Below are positions 33,101 to 42,707 of a stretch of 64,000 nucleotides of DNA, one piece after another (within the stretch, counting starts at the first letter, position 1; every line of letters starts with the position of its first letter). The position numbers were made by a program, and so were the translations under genes. The stretch comes from Rhynchopus sp. YZ270_cl-10. Taxonomy: Eukaryota; Euglenozoa; Diplonemea; Diplonemida; Diplonemidae. Below the pieces are notes generated by a model that worked only from the letters and a program-made list of their open reading frames with translations, was not told the DNA's origin and did not search any database. The stretch spans positions 1,426,001 to 1,490,000 of the forward strand of contig OZ037868.1 of NCBI GenBank assembly GCA_964035575.1, in the 5' to 3' direction.

Positions 33101-33899
33101 GGATCTGCTGGAACGCATTACATTCTTCGAGGCCCGAGGGATGTCCGTCATCATTGCTGAGGTCGTATACCCCGACGTCGAAGGGGCCCACTACGCCATC
33201 TTCAGCGTCGCCGACAAACCAAAGAAAGAAGCCAAATCCGTGATCCGCCACCTCCACGCCAAAGGCTACGAGGTGTTCATGGTCACCGGCGATGCCACCG
33301 CTGCTGCCAACCACTTCGCAGGGGAGGTGGGCCTGCCGGCAGAGAACGTCTTCTCAGAGATCAAGCCTGCGGGGAAGGCTGCCATCATTCGATCCATCAA
33401 GAACGGCACGCTCCATAGGGACCTGGAGTCGGTGTGCTCCCCGACGAGCCTAGAGTTCGAGATGACTGCCATCAACGATTCGGCGCCGCTCCAGGAGAAG
33501 GAGGAGGAAGGGGAGACGATAGTGGCGTTTGTTGGGGATGGCATCAACGATGCGCCAGCGCTGTCGATTGCGGATGTGGGTATTGCGCTTGGGGCGGGGA
33601 CCTCTGTGGCTGTCGACGCTGCGGATTGTGTACTGACACGCTCGGACCTGAAGGATGTGGCCACATTCCTCTCGCTTGCAAAGGTGACCATGAACCGTAT
33701 CCGCATGAACTTCGTCTGGGCCTTTGGCTACAACATCCTCGGCCTCCCCATCGCGGCCGGTGTCTTCTATCCAGCCATCCAACACCAGCTCCCACCCACC
33801 TTCGGGGGCGTGGCCATGATCTGCTCCTCCATCTTTGTCCTCTTCTCCTCCCTTCTGCTCAACACCTTCAAGCCGCCGAAGATCAACGAAGACGAATAG
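30123..33899 (+). CDS. CopA/ATP7-like: P1B-type copper-transporting ATPase
   Basis: An intact 1258-residue frame without introns. It moves Cu(I) across a membrane using ATP, usually into the secretory pathway or out of the cell. Key motifs are present: metal-binding CxxC at about 221-224 (HCNSC) and 429-432 (GMTCGSC), the transmembrane CPC at about 837-839, the phosphorylated Asp in DKTGTL (D881), THPVAM near 924 and GDGINDAPAL near 1138. The eight-helix layout of the family fits the hydrophobic stretches. The N-terminal 430 residues are long. Two further segments, near the start (FQGIDAASW) and near 300-360, look like HMA folds that have lost the CxxC. The start is the first ATG after an acceptor-like CAG at 30050. 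AATAAA lies just after the stop. Confidence 0.95.
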   Translation: MGSVDVTFQGIDAASWANVAQLQFVDNVAGDVATLNLTGTALLDAVALITHVCGPEASFIISEGVAVAVQTALNLTNITGLSCFAARIVLPVGATLPDMQTDGIIVVHRAPYVWVVARDVAAARKHLAEGVGEGKVVPFGSRFLRFAENEAVRGGGAVVVLQAPEKERPVGPLSSLLPWEQAPQMSLVVAKSLLTADVGRSLEGEGVRHRVAIFYTPAVHCNSCIAKIARFLKKDLGFEPKKQFAYDYAAKNLFVVLPDGREEETKAAITNWLNNVADPALPHEEGVRTVRVLEVANSSTVALLTMKSLRQFGCVATHTTGSTTTLHFDHHTSEDACAAVTTYLTQHGASPHITERVETLPCPAELTITVAEEETLFESMRDPSFINSTLRTDAGHDDVPDDNDFSEPSDEHFDESATMYTTLLVGGMTCGSCAVAIEEKFLDTDVLVHSAVVNSSTGLAKVHHHISLDPQRLVDSILEMETFTVSLIDDGDTEALRMSMSNDGVLNRLKWAAFISLLVSVPMMVLMMVLSRIDAVKRVLMHHVWRGVTVSPILQFVFCTPVVLVYGRPFFTKALASLSNRTFTMDVLVSLGVVAAYVSSLISLGDAIIEGAKVGNPDYKFHTASSLIAFMLLGRYLESRTKGRTTEALLSLMKLQPKKALLLDSYVEGSCAEDIPTAPAVEVEVKCITQGQYVKVLAGSSVPVDGEVCSGSMSVDESMITGEAIPVLKGMGCKVAGGTTCVDGVAVVKATEIGANSCLAQILNLVNNAQLSKAPVQKYADNISAVFVPCVVVLAAVTFTTWMILGYADLYPCEWRGDSSVFTFAAEFLIASLVVACPCAMGLATPTAVVVSTGIGAKNGIFIKGGDSMEVAHKVKVVVFDKTGTLSTGKLTVAACEVFTTQPAREARMLQYIGQVEEASTHPVAMALCRDIEARTSSTQPQGVNMSSHHTVPGLGVAAGFANGVQVKAGNRRFITMTEANGDTMRFPRALPADLLERITFFEARGMSVIIAEVVYPDVEGAHYAIFSVADKPKKEAKSVIRHLHAKGYEVFMVTGDATAAANHFAGEVGLPAENVFSEIKPAGKAAIIRSIKNGTLHRDLESVCSPTSLEFEMTAINDSAPLQEKEEEGETIVAFVGDGINDAPALSIADVGIALGAGTSVAVDAADCVLTRSDLKDVATFLSLAKVTMNRIRMNFVWAFGYNILGLPIAAGVFYPAIQHQLPPTFGGVAMICSSIFVLFSSLLLNTFKPPKINEDE

Positions 33900-34023
33900 A
33901 GGTAATAAATGGTAGAGGGCGTACAGCCCCTTTAGACCAAGTGGCGGGGGAGGGGAGGGAGGGGAGGGAAGAGCAGATGGCTGTATCATTCATTCTGAGT
34001 CAAAATATGCACATCTCAGAAGC

Positions 34024-34160
34024 ACGGCGGACTAGTCAGGGGGACTACTAGTAGTGCTACCAGTCGAAATGCCTAGTATTTTGACTAACTTTATTGCACC
34101 AGTACCGCTAGTTTAGCACTAGTCGTTACGACTTATAGTTCCACTGACTAGCCCCGCCGT
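34024..34160. repeat. 137-bp palindromic element rich in CTAG words
   Basis: ACGGCGGACTAGTCAG at the left is mirrored by CTGACTAGCCCCGCCGT at the right. The interior repeats ACTAGT, CTACTAGTAG and CCTAGT. It starts about 125 bases after the copper ATPase stop and could fold in its 3' UTR or be a fold-back element. Confidence 0.6.
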
Positions 34161-34842
34161 GAGTACAGTTAGGGGTGTGTGGGTGGAGGTGCAAGCCTCA
34201 CCCGAATGTATGTGGGAAATATTCACGGCGTGGCTTCTTCAGAGCGGAACAATGTCCAGTGTGTGGTTGCTCTTATCTTCGGGGTTGAGGTGAAGGGGTC
34301 GGGAAGGGTGGGTTTGTTTTGTTATTTGATAATTCTCTGGCTAGAGGGGGGTACTAGGGGTGTAGGGCGGGAGGGGGCCTTGATAGGGGGGATTTTTTTT
34401 TTTTTTTGGTGTTCTTTTTGTTTTGTTTTTCTGTTTTTCTCTCACAGTCCATGATGGTGACTTACCATCTATGACAGTCATGTTCAAAAGGCATTTTAGC
34501 CCCCCCTTTTTCACCCCCTTCTTTGTCCTCTTCAAATGCAGTTTTTCCTCAACACTTTCAAGTGTCGATTAGGTGGCTGAGCACTGTGATTGCTTATCTT
34601 GCCTTTTTTTTTTTTTTTTTTTTTTGTGCTTTCATCCGGGGCTGGCATCGTACGTGGGTCAGCCTAAGGTGACTGCATAATAACCTTACTTTGTTTTCTA
34701 GGTGACTAAGTGTATGCGACAAAAAAGATTGAGGAAAAACCAATGTTCAAAACATTAAGTAATCTAATCAGACTAAGCACATACGAAACCAACCAACCCA
34801 GATTCCCAGACTCATCTTTACAAAAAACCCTTCTTTCTTTCT

Positions 34843-34845
<3 letters not shown>

Positions 34846-34878
<33 letters not shown>
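34846..34878. repeat. CT dinucleotide microsatellite
   Basis: About 16 perfect CT units in a T-rich context. Confidence 0.9.
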
Positions 34879-34879
<1 letters not shown>

Positions 34880-35788
34880 ACTGAGATGCGTTTTTTAGCA
34901 CGTTTGCACGTTTCAACTACTCTTTCTTTGATACATTGTTGGAATAGTGCAGTTAGCTCTGCAAACACCACTTTTCAACCTTTTCAATGATGTGAAGCAT
35001 TGCATCTAAGCTTTTCTCTCAAGGTGACAGCGCACGGGAGGGCTTGGGCTCATCTTATGAACGTTTTCCCTCTCTTTTTTGATTTACCAATATTAAGTTG
35101 TTTACTGTTCTGATACCTGACAAAACACTTTGAGGCATTATGGGAACACTTCTTGAGTGCAACCAAATGGTGTGGCCTTTTTTTTGTCTGTAGAGTCTTC
35201 AGGGTATTTAGAGTATTTAAAGGTTTCAATTAAGGTGACTAAGCACGAGAGGCTCAAGAGGGTCATCTTATAAACTTTTCTTTGAATGTTTGAAGGGTAG
35301 CAGATCAGTACATAGAGCGTCTTGCCTAGCAAGGCTTTTCTGCCAACTGAGAAAGAAGAAACCACGCTTTGCAGTGTGGTCCGTCTTTTTGGCAAATGGT
35401 TAAAGAGTCTCTCTCCCTGCGTTTTTTGACAGTGTTTTTTTTGCTGTTTGTATTTGATGTTCTTCTGAAAAATTTAAAAAGCAAAAAAAAAAAAATTTAT
35501 CAGGGCGGCATTGTGCAGAAACGGAGCTTGTCAATGCGAAAACAAAAGGGAAAATGAATGAAATAGTATTAGCGATACTAGGTTATCAGAGTCCTAGCTT
35601 GCCTGGGTCAGTGGGTCAAGCTGACCCAAGTGCCTGGGTCGCGACCCACGAAAAAAAAAAAAAGGGGGAATTAATTAATTTGGAATTGGGAAATTCTGAT
35701 TTTTTCCCCTCTTTGGGGGGGCCCACCACCTTTTCTGGGGTAAGAAAAAAAATATTGACAAAAAAATCCGGCACCGTCCAGGGCTGGA

Positions 35789-35925
35789 CCCAATTTTTTT
35801 TGCCTGCGGCGCCATTTTTTCCTTTTTTGCTCCGCAAAAAAGGGTTCGTAGAGTGACTCTGTGGTGTAAAAAGCTACATTTTTACACCGTACCCTAATTT
35901 TTTTCGCCTGCGGCGCCATTTTATA
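35789..35925 (+). repeat. Direct repeat with TTGCCTGCGGCGCCATTTT
   Basis: The phrase CCCAATTTTTTTTGCCTGCGG plus CGCCATTTT at 35789 recurs about 102 bases later at 35891. Between them is a hairpin GGTGTAAAAA / TTTTTACACC (about 35861-35888). Confidence 0.6.
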
Positions 35926-36538
35926 TATTTTGTGTTGGGTGATCTATGAACGGGGAGTGATTTTTATGGTAAAAGTAGCGTTCCACTTAACGTTGTGAGC
36001 AACTCACTAGTCGTAGTGGCCAAAATTTGTATCAGTCAAGAACTTGTCCATTTTTCTGAAATGACCCCACCACAGTGAGGGTAGAGCTCGGAAAACCCAA
36101 AAAAGCCAAGACAAGCCCCCCAAGGCCCAAAACCTCTGCTGACCCAAAAAAAAAATTCTGACCCAGATTTGGCATTTTTTTCCAAAACCAAGCTAGGACC
36201 CTGAGGTTATCCTGCCAAAAAAAAAAAAAAAAGATACAGTTGGAAAACACCCGCAGTTGTCGTGGTTGCCATATGCCATTGATGATGAGGCTATGAGACT
36301 CGCCTTCTGCGGTTCCTTTGTAGATTATGTACTTTTGTGTCAACTCTAGCGCACACAAAAACGGGTAGTGCAGGGGGGTGCAAGACTGTGGGTCGTGGGT
36401 TCACTAAACAAACAAACAAAAAAAAAAAAAAACGGGTTTTATTATTTTGGTAATTTTCACTTTTGAGCATCTGTTTGCAGGGGGTTTTTGCCTACCTCTG
36501 AAATTTTTGGAAACCCCGCGGTGTAAAAAAATATGTGT

Positions 36539-36664
36539 CTGGTGCTCCTGAAATAAAAAATACCAAGTACGCAACAAGTACGCAATATAGGGTATTCCTG
36601 TATTTTTTTTTTCGTGCACAAAGTGCGCAACAAGTACGCAAAATGGGGTTTTCAGGAGCACCAG
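36539..36664. repeat. 126-bp element with 15-bp inverted ends
   Basis: CTGGTGCTCCTGAAA is matched inversely by TTTCAGGAGCACCAG. The interior has AAGTACGCAACAAGTACGCAA twice in variant form. No coding content. Confidence 0.65.
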
Positions 36665-37611
36665 TGTCTGAACGTCGTATTTCAACCTTTTTTTATTGGC
36701 TCATAAAAAAAACACTTCGTGAGGAAAGAGAGCTCGATCTTTTCGAAAGGGTTTACAATTAATTGGATCATTCGTATTTTATGGTATGTTTCTTGTGCTT
36801 TTCATCCGGGGGCTGGCATCGTGCGTGGGGTCAGTCGGAGGTGCCTGCATCAACAACTTCACTTTTTCAATATTCTCCTTAAAACCTCCTCCCTTCTCCT
36901 CCTCCTTTTTCCTCCATTTTTTGTTCACTTTTTTTTTGTTTATTTTTTTGAAATCCCGAGAGGGTTGGAGAGTGTGGAGGTGTGTCCAGTGATGACCACC
37001 TCAACTCTTACAATCGAACAGATTCAACAAAAAGCAAAAAAAAAAAACACAGTGGAGATTGCACAAAACTGTGGCAACACAACCGAGGCAACTACACTAC
37101 TCCAACAATTTCAGACTTTTATATAGGGGGTCAGAACTGAGGGCAATCCTCAGTTATTGAAAAAAAAAAAAAAAATTCCCCTTTTCGGACCTAAAAAAAA
37201 AATTTTTTTTTTTTTTGGCGTTTTACTGGCTTAGAACACGACTCGTGACGTAGGAACCCGCCACAACAGGAAAAAAACACAAAATGCCAAAGAAATACGT
37301 ACCGAAGAAACCACAGCCCGGGCAAATGGAAACATACAGCATGGCGAAAGAAAAAGTAGCGTACCGTGCGCCTGCGGCGCAAGATTGCAACCACCCTCCC
37401 ATGACATAGTTTGGTTGTAAATATGTGCAATTTTAAGGGAATTTTTTTGAAATGTTGCGTACCGTGGCTTCGCCAGAAACTTTCGTTTTAGCAAAATACC
37501 TAAGTAAAATTTACGGAAACTGACGATAATTACTAACGTCAGTGCCATTTTATGTCAACATTTTTTAAAAATGTTGCGTACCGTGGCTTCGCCAGGAACC
37601 TTTGGGTGACG

Positions 37612-37907
37612 CTATATAAGCCCCTGCTCCTGAATAAAAAAATCTTTATGGAGCTTTTCTAGTCGATCTAGATAGGCGACTGTCACAGATCATCGTCACC
37701 ATAGGTGAGGTTCGAGTGCACGATTCTTTCGTGACACACATTCTTGGATGATCTCCCCTAGGAGATTGTCCGGCAGTTCGTTGAGAATCGGATTATCCCT
37801 TTCCATTATGCGAAGGATGTCTTCGACTTGACGTTACGTGTGGGTAGCATCAATTTTTTAGGGCTGTTGGGGTAGTAATTTTCCGCGCGCAGCGCGGAAA
37901 ATTTTTT
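37612..37907 (+). ncRNA. Candidate structured non-coding RNA
   Basis: A CTATATAAG box at 37612-37620 precedes about 270 bases of complex, homopolymer-poor sequence. It contains a chain of hairpins: TCTAG/CTAGA (about 37659-37671), CACC-ATA-GGTG (about 37706-37716), CACGA/TCGTG (about 37719-37733), an 11-bp stem with two G-U pairs at 37746-37771 (GGATGATCTCC / GGAGATTGTCC), and a GC-rich stem TTTTCCGCGC/GCGCGGAAAA followed by T7 near 37884-37912. The last resembles a terminator. No known RNA family (tRNA, 5S, U1-U6, SRP, RNase P, hammerhead) fits by eye. Confidence 0.25.
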
Positions 37908-38133
37908 TCAAAACACATTTTCCGTTTCCCTTATTTTTTGGTGGAAGCGTGCAATGCAACAAACGGTCGAGATCTGATCAAGCGAAACGGATATATTTTG
38001 GACCTAGAACCCTGACTGAAACGATCGAAACAGCTTTGATTTTGGGTGGGTGGGTGAGAAAAAATGAATCCTCAGTTTTTGCCCCTGTTTGTTCAGGAAA
38101 AAATTCCTATATAAAACTGGTGTGATTTTCCTA

Positions 38134-39038
38134 AAAATTAGGTGTAAATTGGGTACTTCTTGGGTCCTTCTAGGGTATAGTGATTTTCCTTAGGGCACTT
38201 CCTTAAGGAAAACAACTGATTTTTTCCCGAGCTTTCCCTGTGGTTAGTAGCCTTGTTTTCGCAAAAAGTTGGTACATCCGAAAGCCCCACGTGTTCGGTA
38301 GTGGAAATTTTCTCAAAATCCGGGGTTGGCACCCAGTACCCAGTACCCAGTACCCAGTACCCAGTACCCAGTACCCAGTACCCAGTACCCAGTACCCAGT
38401 ACCCCAGTGCATTTTACCTGTCATGACCAGGCCTGACGCTAACTTTTGAGTTTTTGGGAAATCGTGGGATGATGGTCGAATATGGGGGGGTCCGAGACGA
38501 CAGTGGCCTGGGACGACCACTACCAGGTGTTAAGGTTGCTGCAGCCAAACTATGTCATGGGAGGGGTGGGTTGCAAAGCTTGCGCCGCAGGCGCACGGTA
38601 CGCTACTTTTATTATTTCGCCATATCCTTTTCTCACTCCTCGTTGGGTTCTACGAGCTCCGACCGTCAAATTGTGGGGGGTCACAACGTGCAGCAAAGTT
38701 CGCAGCTATACAAACTGCCCTCACGTTTACTTTGCACTTTACCCTCAGTGGTCAAGTACTGACCATATTACACACAAAACCTGAAAATGGCCTGTAAAAA
38801 CTGATACATGCATTTTAGGTCAAAAATACTCAGTTCTGAGCACAAAGTGACCCCATCACAGCACGCAGAGGCTCCGGAGCACTGAAAAAAAATTTTTTTT
38901 TGATTTTTTGGGGTAAAAATTTCTGGGGGAAAATTTCTGGCCACAAAAAACCACCAAAAAAAAATACACAAAATAATTTTTGCACCCCCCTTAAAATTAG
39001 GTGTAAATTGGGTACTTCTTGGGTCCTTCTAGGGTATA
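38134..39038 (+). repeat. 46-bp perfect direct repeat, 859 bases apart
   Basis: AAAATTAGGTGTAAATTGGG plus TACTTCTTGGGTCCTTCTAG and GGTATA occur at 38134-38179 and again at 38993-39038. They straddle the minisatellite and the right copy of the 80-bp repeat. Confidence 0.75.
38332..38405. repeat. Minisatellite, unit CAGTACC, about 10 copies
   Basis: A perfect 7-bp array apart from one extra C at the 3' end. It is the C-version of the CAGTACA array at 15611. Confidence 0.95.
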
Positions 39039-39369
39039 CACCCTAGCCCTATACAGCCACACCAAAAACCCTGAACAATTTATCAAAAAAAAAAAAAAAG
39101 AAGAAACCCCCCCCTCTTTCCCTCCCCCCCACAACCCCACAACTCTGTTCTAAAAAAGATCAAACGTTGCAACCCTCCCTTGCGTGGCGGCGTAGTGTCT
39201 ATATCATTTCATGTACAATAGCCTTTGGGCAAGAGTACATCCTACCTTCAGTAGGTGATTATTGACAGCAAAAAAAAGTATTGCGCACCACCATTGTCTG
39301 ATGAATGGTGGTTGTGGGTACACACCCTCCCCCTCCCCTGCTCCCTCTACAACAATGGAGTGAAATTGC

Positions 39370-39433
39370 CTTGACTTGTGGTTTCACCGTCGTAAACCAA
39401 CGGTGAAACCGCAAACCAAAACCACAAGTCAAG
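39370..39433. repeat. Nested double palindrome
   Basis: The outer arms CTTGACTTGTGGTTT / AAACCACAAGTCAAG overlap an inner pair GGTTTCACCGT / ACGGTGAAACC, so the left GGTTT can pair with either partner. Perfect matches in both stems. Confidence 0.7.
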
Positions 39434-40670
39434 TCATTTACTTCACTGTCGTGTCCTTGTGCAGTAAATTGTTTTTTCATAACAGTGTACGGAACCAAAG
39501 AATATGCACATTATTTTTTTAAAGCTGTGGAGCGCTACAACACTCCCTTTTGCAGTTGATATGAACATTGTATTTTGTTTTTGAAAACTTGGGCGCATAG
39601 TGTAGACACCCGAGGATGAACGACACTAAACCAAACGCCTTTTTCTTTGTGCCACCAGAAGTCATTTTTCAAGTTTTGATATTAATTTTACTTCTTGGTG
39701 TGGCTGAACAAGACAAAAAAAACGCACCCTGACAAAGTGACCTTTTTTTTTTTTGGACTCAGCCACACCAATTACCTTTTATTTTTGGATATTTCCATGA
39801 GAGGCCCATTTGAGAATTGCGGTGACATGAGCCCACATCTATTTTTAAAGCGAAGTGACGGCATCAGCTCTGTGTTTGCAGGGTTTTATTCTTTCTTTTG
39901 CTTCTGTTTTGTGATCAGCCGACTCCTTCATGAGAGCTGCGTCTGATGAACTATAGTTTGATTCCCCCCCCTCTTCGCCTCTAATCCTGCTTCCCATCGG
40001 CAGTGTATGGCAGAACGCTATTTCTCGTTAATTTTTTGTTATAAGATTTCTTCGTATTTGCCGGTCTATTTATTCAAGATGTTTACCTGCACCCACATAT
40101 CACTCATCTGATATTTCCCCCCCTCAAATGAACAGAACAGAACAGAACAATGTGTGATGCCAGGTGCTTCTTTGAAAAGCATCATCGCCTTTGTAAGGGA
40201 TATGTGCACACCAACCGTTCATCTTTTTTCAAGTTTATCTTTTAAGTTTTTGAAAAACCCAGGCTGGTGTGGCTGAATGGAGGTGGGGGGCACCGTGGGG
40301 GGGTGTACAAAGTACGCAAGAGGTGCTCAAGAAGTGCGAATCACCCCTCTTCAGCCACCCCAATATATATATTTTTTTATCAAAAAGGGTCGGAAAAGTT
40401 CCCTTCTCTCCCCTTCTAAAACGCCCTGACAAAGAAAGCGTGGAGTTCACACAAGGGTGGTGGTGTCCACACGTTGTCAATTTTTCAATTTTTCAAAAAA
40501 AAAAGGTAACTTTACCCAGTTGGTGTAGAGTGATTGTCGACACAATAAAAAAAAATGTCGTTTTGTTTTCCTGGTAAACTCTCTTGTCTTTTATTTGTTT
40601 TCGTTACCCCCCCTTGAACCGTTTGGGACCCCGCTCTGTCTAGCCAGTCGTGGCTAGCTTTTTTTTTTTT

Positions 40671-40814
40671 ACGCACACTACTTTGTGAGCGGAAAGTGTC
40701 ATTCACTCAACCGTGCTCCACAACACCACCACCCAACAGATGTGAGATAGTGTGTGGAGCGACAACGCATCAAGCAACTACAAGAAAGGAGAGAGTGAGG
40801 GAACAAGATGACAC
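40671..40814 (-). repeat. 150-bp dispersed repeat, copy 2 (inverted)
   Basis: The reverse complement matches 6491-6639 along its length, with A-rich runs at both ends of each copy. See copy 1 for the shared blocks. Confidence 0.7.
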
Positions 40815-41929
40815 TTTTTTGCTTCATTTTTCAACTAAAGCATTCTGAACGATGATACGTCATTACCTCCCCCCCACGCTCCGCTACTTTGAAGTGCACG
40901 AGACAAGCCTTCTTTTTTATTTCTGGATGCGTTCTACAATGCTCGAACACGCCTACCTCGGTAGGTTACAGTGAAAAACGTATAAAAAAAAGTGACAGGC
41001 CAAGCCTGTGTGTGTCCTTTGTCTGTTAAGAGGCTTTGGTTCTCATCTTAACCCTTTCTCTTTCAAGGTGGTCTCAAAAGCGTGGCGACTCTTTTGTTGT
41101 CTATTAAAAAATCTTTCAAGGTGATTCCAAAGTGATTAAATAAGCAGTGGCAGGTCCCCCTGTCTAGAACTCAAAGATTATTGTCCATTTGACATCGAAC
41201 TCTATCCCATCACACCCAATCCCACCAAACTTCATTAAAATTCATTCAAACCACCCAATCCCACCCGGCACAAAAAGCAAAGGCCCACCACCCCATCACT
41301 GTTGTCTTCTTCTTCTTCTTCAGCGTCTTGCGTTGCAGAGTTTTGCACCTATCAAATTCACTCTTTTTTGTAAAGGTGGCTAATCACGACTTCACGGCTT
41401 AGCTTCATCTTAACTTTTTCTGTGACTAATGTAGTGATTGGAGGTACTTTTACACAAAAAAATTCACAAACGAAAAAAAAATACTCAAAAGAAAGCAAAA
41501 CCCACAGTATCTGTGAATTTTTGTGAATCGCATCTTCGTTTTTTTTTTTGTGTGTGAATTTTTACGACTGTGTTTAAAAATACCTCCGATCACCCTAACT
41601 ACGAGAGGGCTGGGATTTATCTTAACCAACTTTTCTCTTTTCTTTTTTCTTTTTTCTTTTTGGATGGGAATGAGAGGAAACAAAGAGCAGTCATGGGGAG
41701 GGCCGGTAGGGGGCGAGGGTGTGGAGGGAGCCACCTTTTCAGAACAAAACACCAACAACAACAAAAAAGCGCACAAAAAACCCCCCTTTTTTTACATTGA
41801 AGAATAGAACCCACTTCTTTTGAGTGTCAATTTGTTTATACAACAATAGCTCCGTCTGCGACGTTCAGTTTGTCAGTCCAGCAAGAAAAGGAAGTACTCT
41901 GCAGAAAAAATAACCAATCTCATTTGTAG

Positions 41930-42322
41930 TCATACTCCACAGTACTGTAGGTACCACCCTGGGGGGGGTGTGTCTTTATCCAGGGTCGCAAGGACTGAGC
42001 ACTTGAGGAGAGCAGCGCAAAGTACACTCATGTCCACACCCTCACAAGGCAGAACCGCTTCGTAGTGCTCATTGCACAAAGACACTACTACAGTCCTGCG
42101 CTGGGCGATCTGCTTCGCACGTCCTTTCCCACCAGGGTTGCAGTCGCTGGTAACGAGGATCACTTTCTGTGGCTGCACTACCACAATGTTCACGCCACGT
42201 ATAGCTGCAAACAGGTACAGGCCCAGGTGATTCAGCATGTCACCTTTCCTGACTCCAGCAATGTACTTGTCCACTTGCAGATCCGAGAGAAGTAAGCCGG
42301 CTCGGCAGTATGAGCTGCTTTT
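41930..42322 (-). CDS. OTU-like cysteine protease fragment (C-terminal half)
   Basis: A minus-strand frame of about 130 residues in gene-like codons. HLGLYLFAAIRGVNIVVVQP and VVVSLCNEHYEAVLP resemble the helix-strand and catalytic-His strand of OTU deubiquitinase-type proteases. The upstream Cys motif (GDGxC) is not in this frame. Another gene-like minus-strand segment follows upstream (42323-42520) in a different frame. No clear intron joins them, and no ATG opens the OTU part. It may be a fragment of a host gene or of a transposon, since mobile elements often carry OTU domains. It lies 390 bases from the divergently oriented CFAP70 start. Confidence 0.35.
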   Translation of the reverse strand, partial: KSSSYCRAGLLLSDLQVDKYIAGVRKGDMLNHLGLYLFAAIRGVNIVVVQPQKVILVTSDCNPGGKGRAKQIAQRRTVVVSLCNEHYEAVLPCEGVDMSVLCAALLKCSVLATLDKDTPPPGWYLQYCGV

Positions 42323-42675
42323 TCAGCTCCCCTCTGAAGAACATTGACTTCCACAGTCCCCTAAGGGAGATATTGGGTAGGCGGGTGACTGTGTAGGCAG
42401 TCTCCCAGGAGGACGCCGAGGAGTCATCCGACGCATTGTCGACACCTCCCTCGCAACCTGTTGCGCATCCCGTACGTTGCTTCCCCTTCCTTTTCGACTG
42501 TTAAATTCCACTGATTCCATCCACTCATTCGTGCATCTTAGTGTGCATAATAAAGAATAGCGTACCTATGCGAGGTTCTTTCAGACTCCGAAGCTGTTTA
42601 CAGCATGGGACACCCTTACACTGCACGTTATGGGGCAGGCGTAAAGGCTCCACTTTATTCGTATTTTTTCAACTC

Positions 42676-42698
42676 TTCCTCACCCCCTTTCCCATCAG
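42676..42698 (+). promoter_or_regulatory. Pyrimidine tract + CAG upstream of CFAP70 (candidate splice acceptor)
   Basis: A C/T tract ends in CATCAG at 42698, nine bases before the ATG. Confidence 0.45.
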
Positions 42699-42707
42699 GT
42701 TCTTAAG

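Larger units (their letters stand above)
37341..38623. repeat. Inverted pair of ~80-bp repeats enclosing a 7-bp minisatellite
   Basis: 37341-37417 and 38542-38623 are inverted copies sharing GTAGCGTACCGTGCGCCTGC, CACCCTCCCATGACATAGTT and ATGGCGAAA. Between them are two tandem copies of GCGTACCGTGGCTTCGCCAG (about 37456 and 37572), the RNA candidate and the array at 38332-38405. It could be one element or two chance-inverted copies of a dispersed repeat. Confidence 0.6.
33900..42707. other. 8.8-kb gene-poor block
   Basis: No intact gene is supported. It holds palindromic elements (34024-34160, 36539-36664, 39370-39433), inverted and direct repeat pairs (37341/38542, 38134/38993, 35789/35891), a CT microsatellite, a 7-bp minisatellite (38332-38405), a candidate structured RNA (37612-37907), the second copy of a 150-bp repeat (40671-40814), several CACGAGAGG phrases and, at its right end, an OTU-like coding fragment (41930-42322). 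Remaining sequence is A/T- and C-homopolymer rich. Confidence 0.65.

Noticed and set aside
37640-37730. tRNA gene suggested by GGTTCGAG
   Set aside because: The flanking bases do not form a T-arm stem, and no acceptor or anticodon stem can be drawn.
38000-38040. Hammerhead-like word CTGACTGAAACGATCGAAAC
   Set aside because: The conserved CTGATGA core and the third stem are missing.
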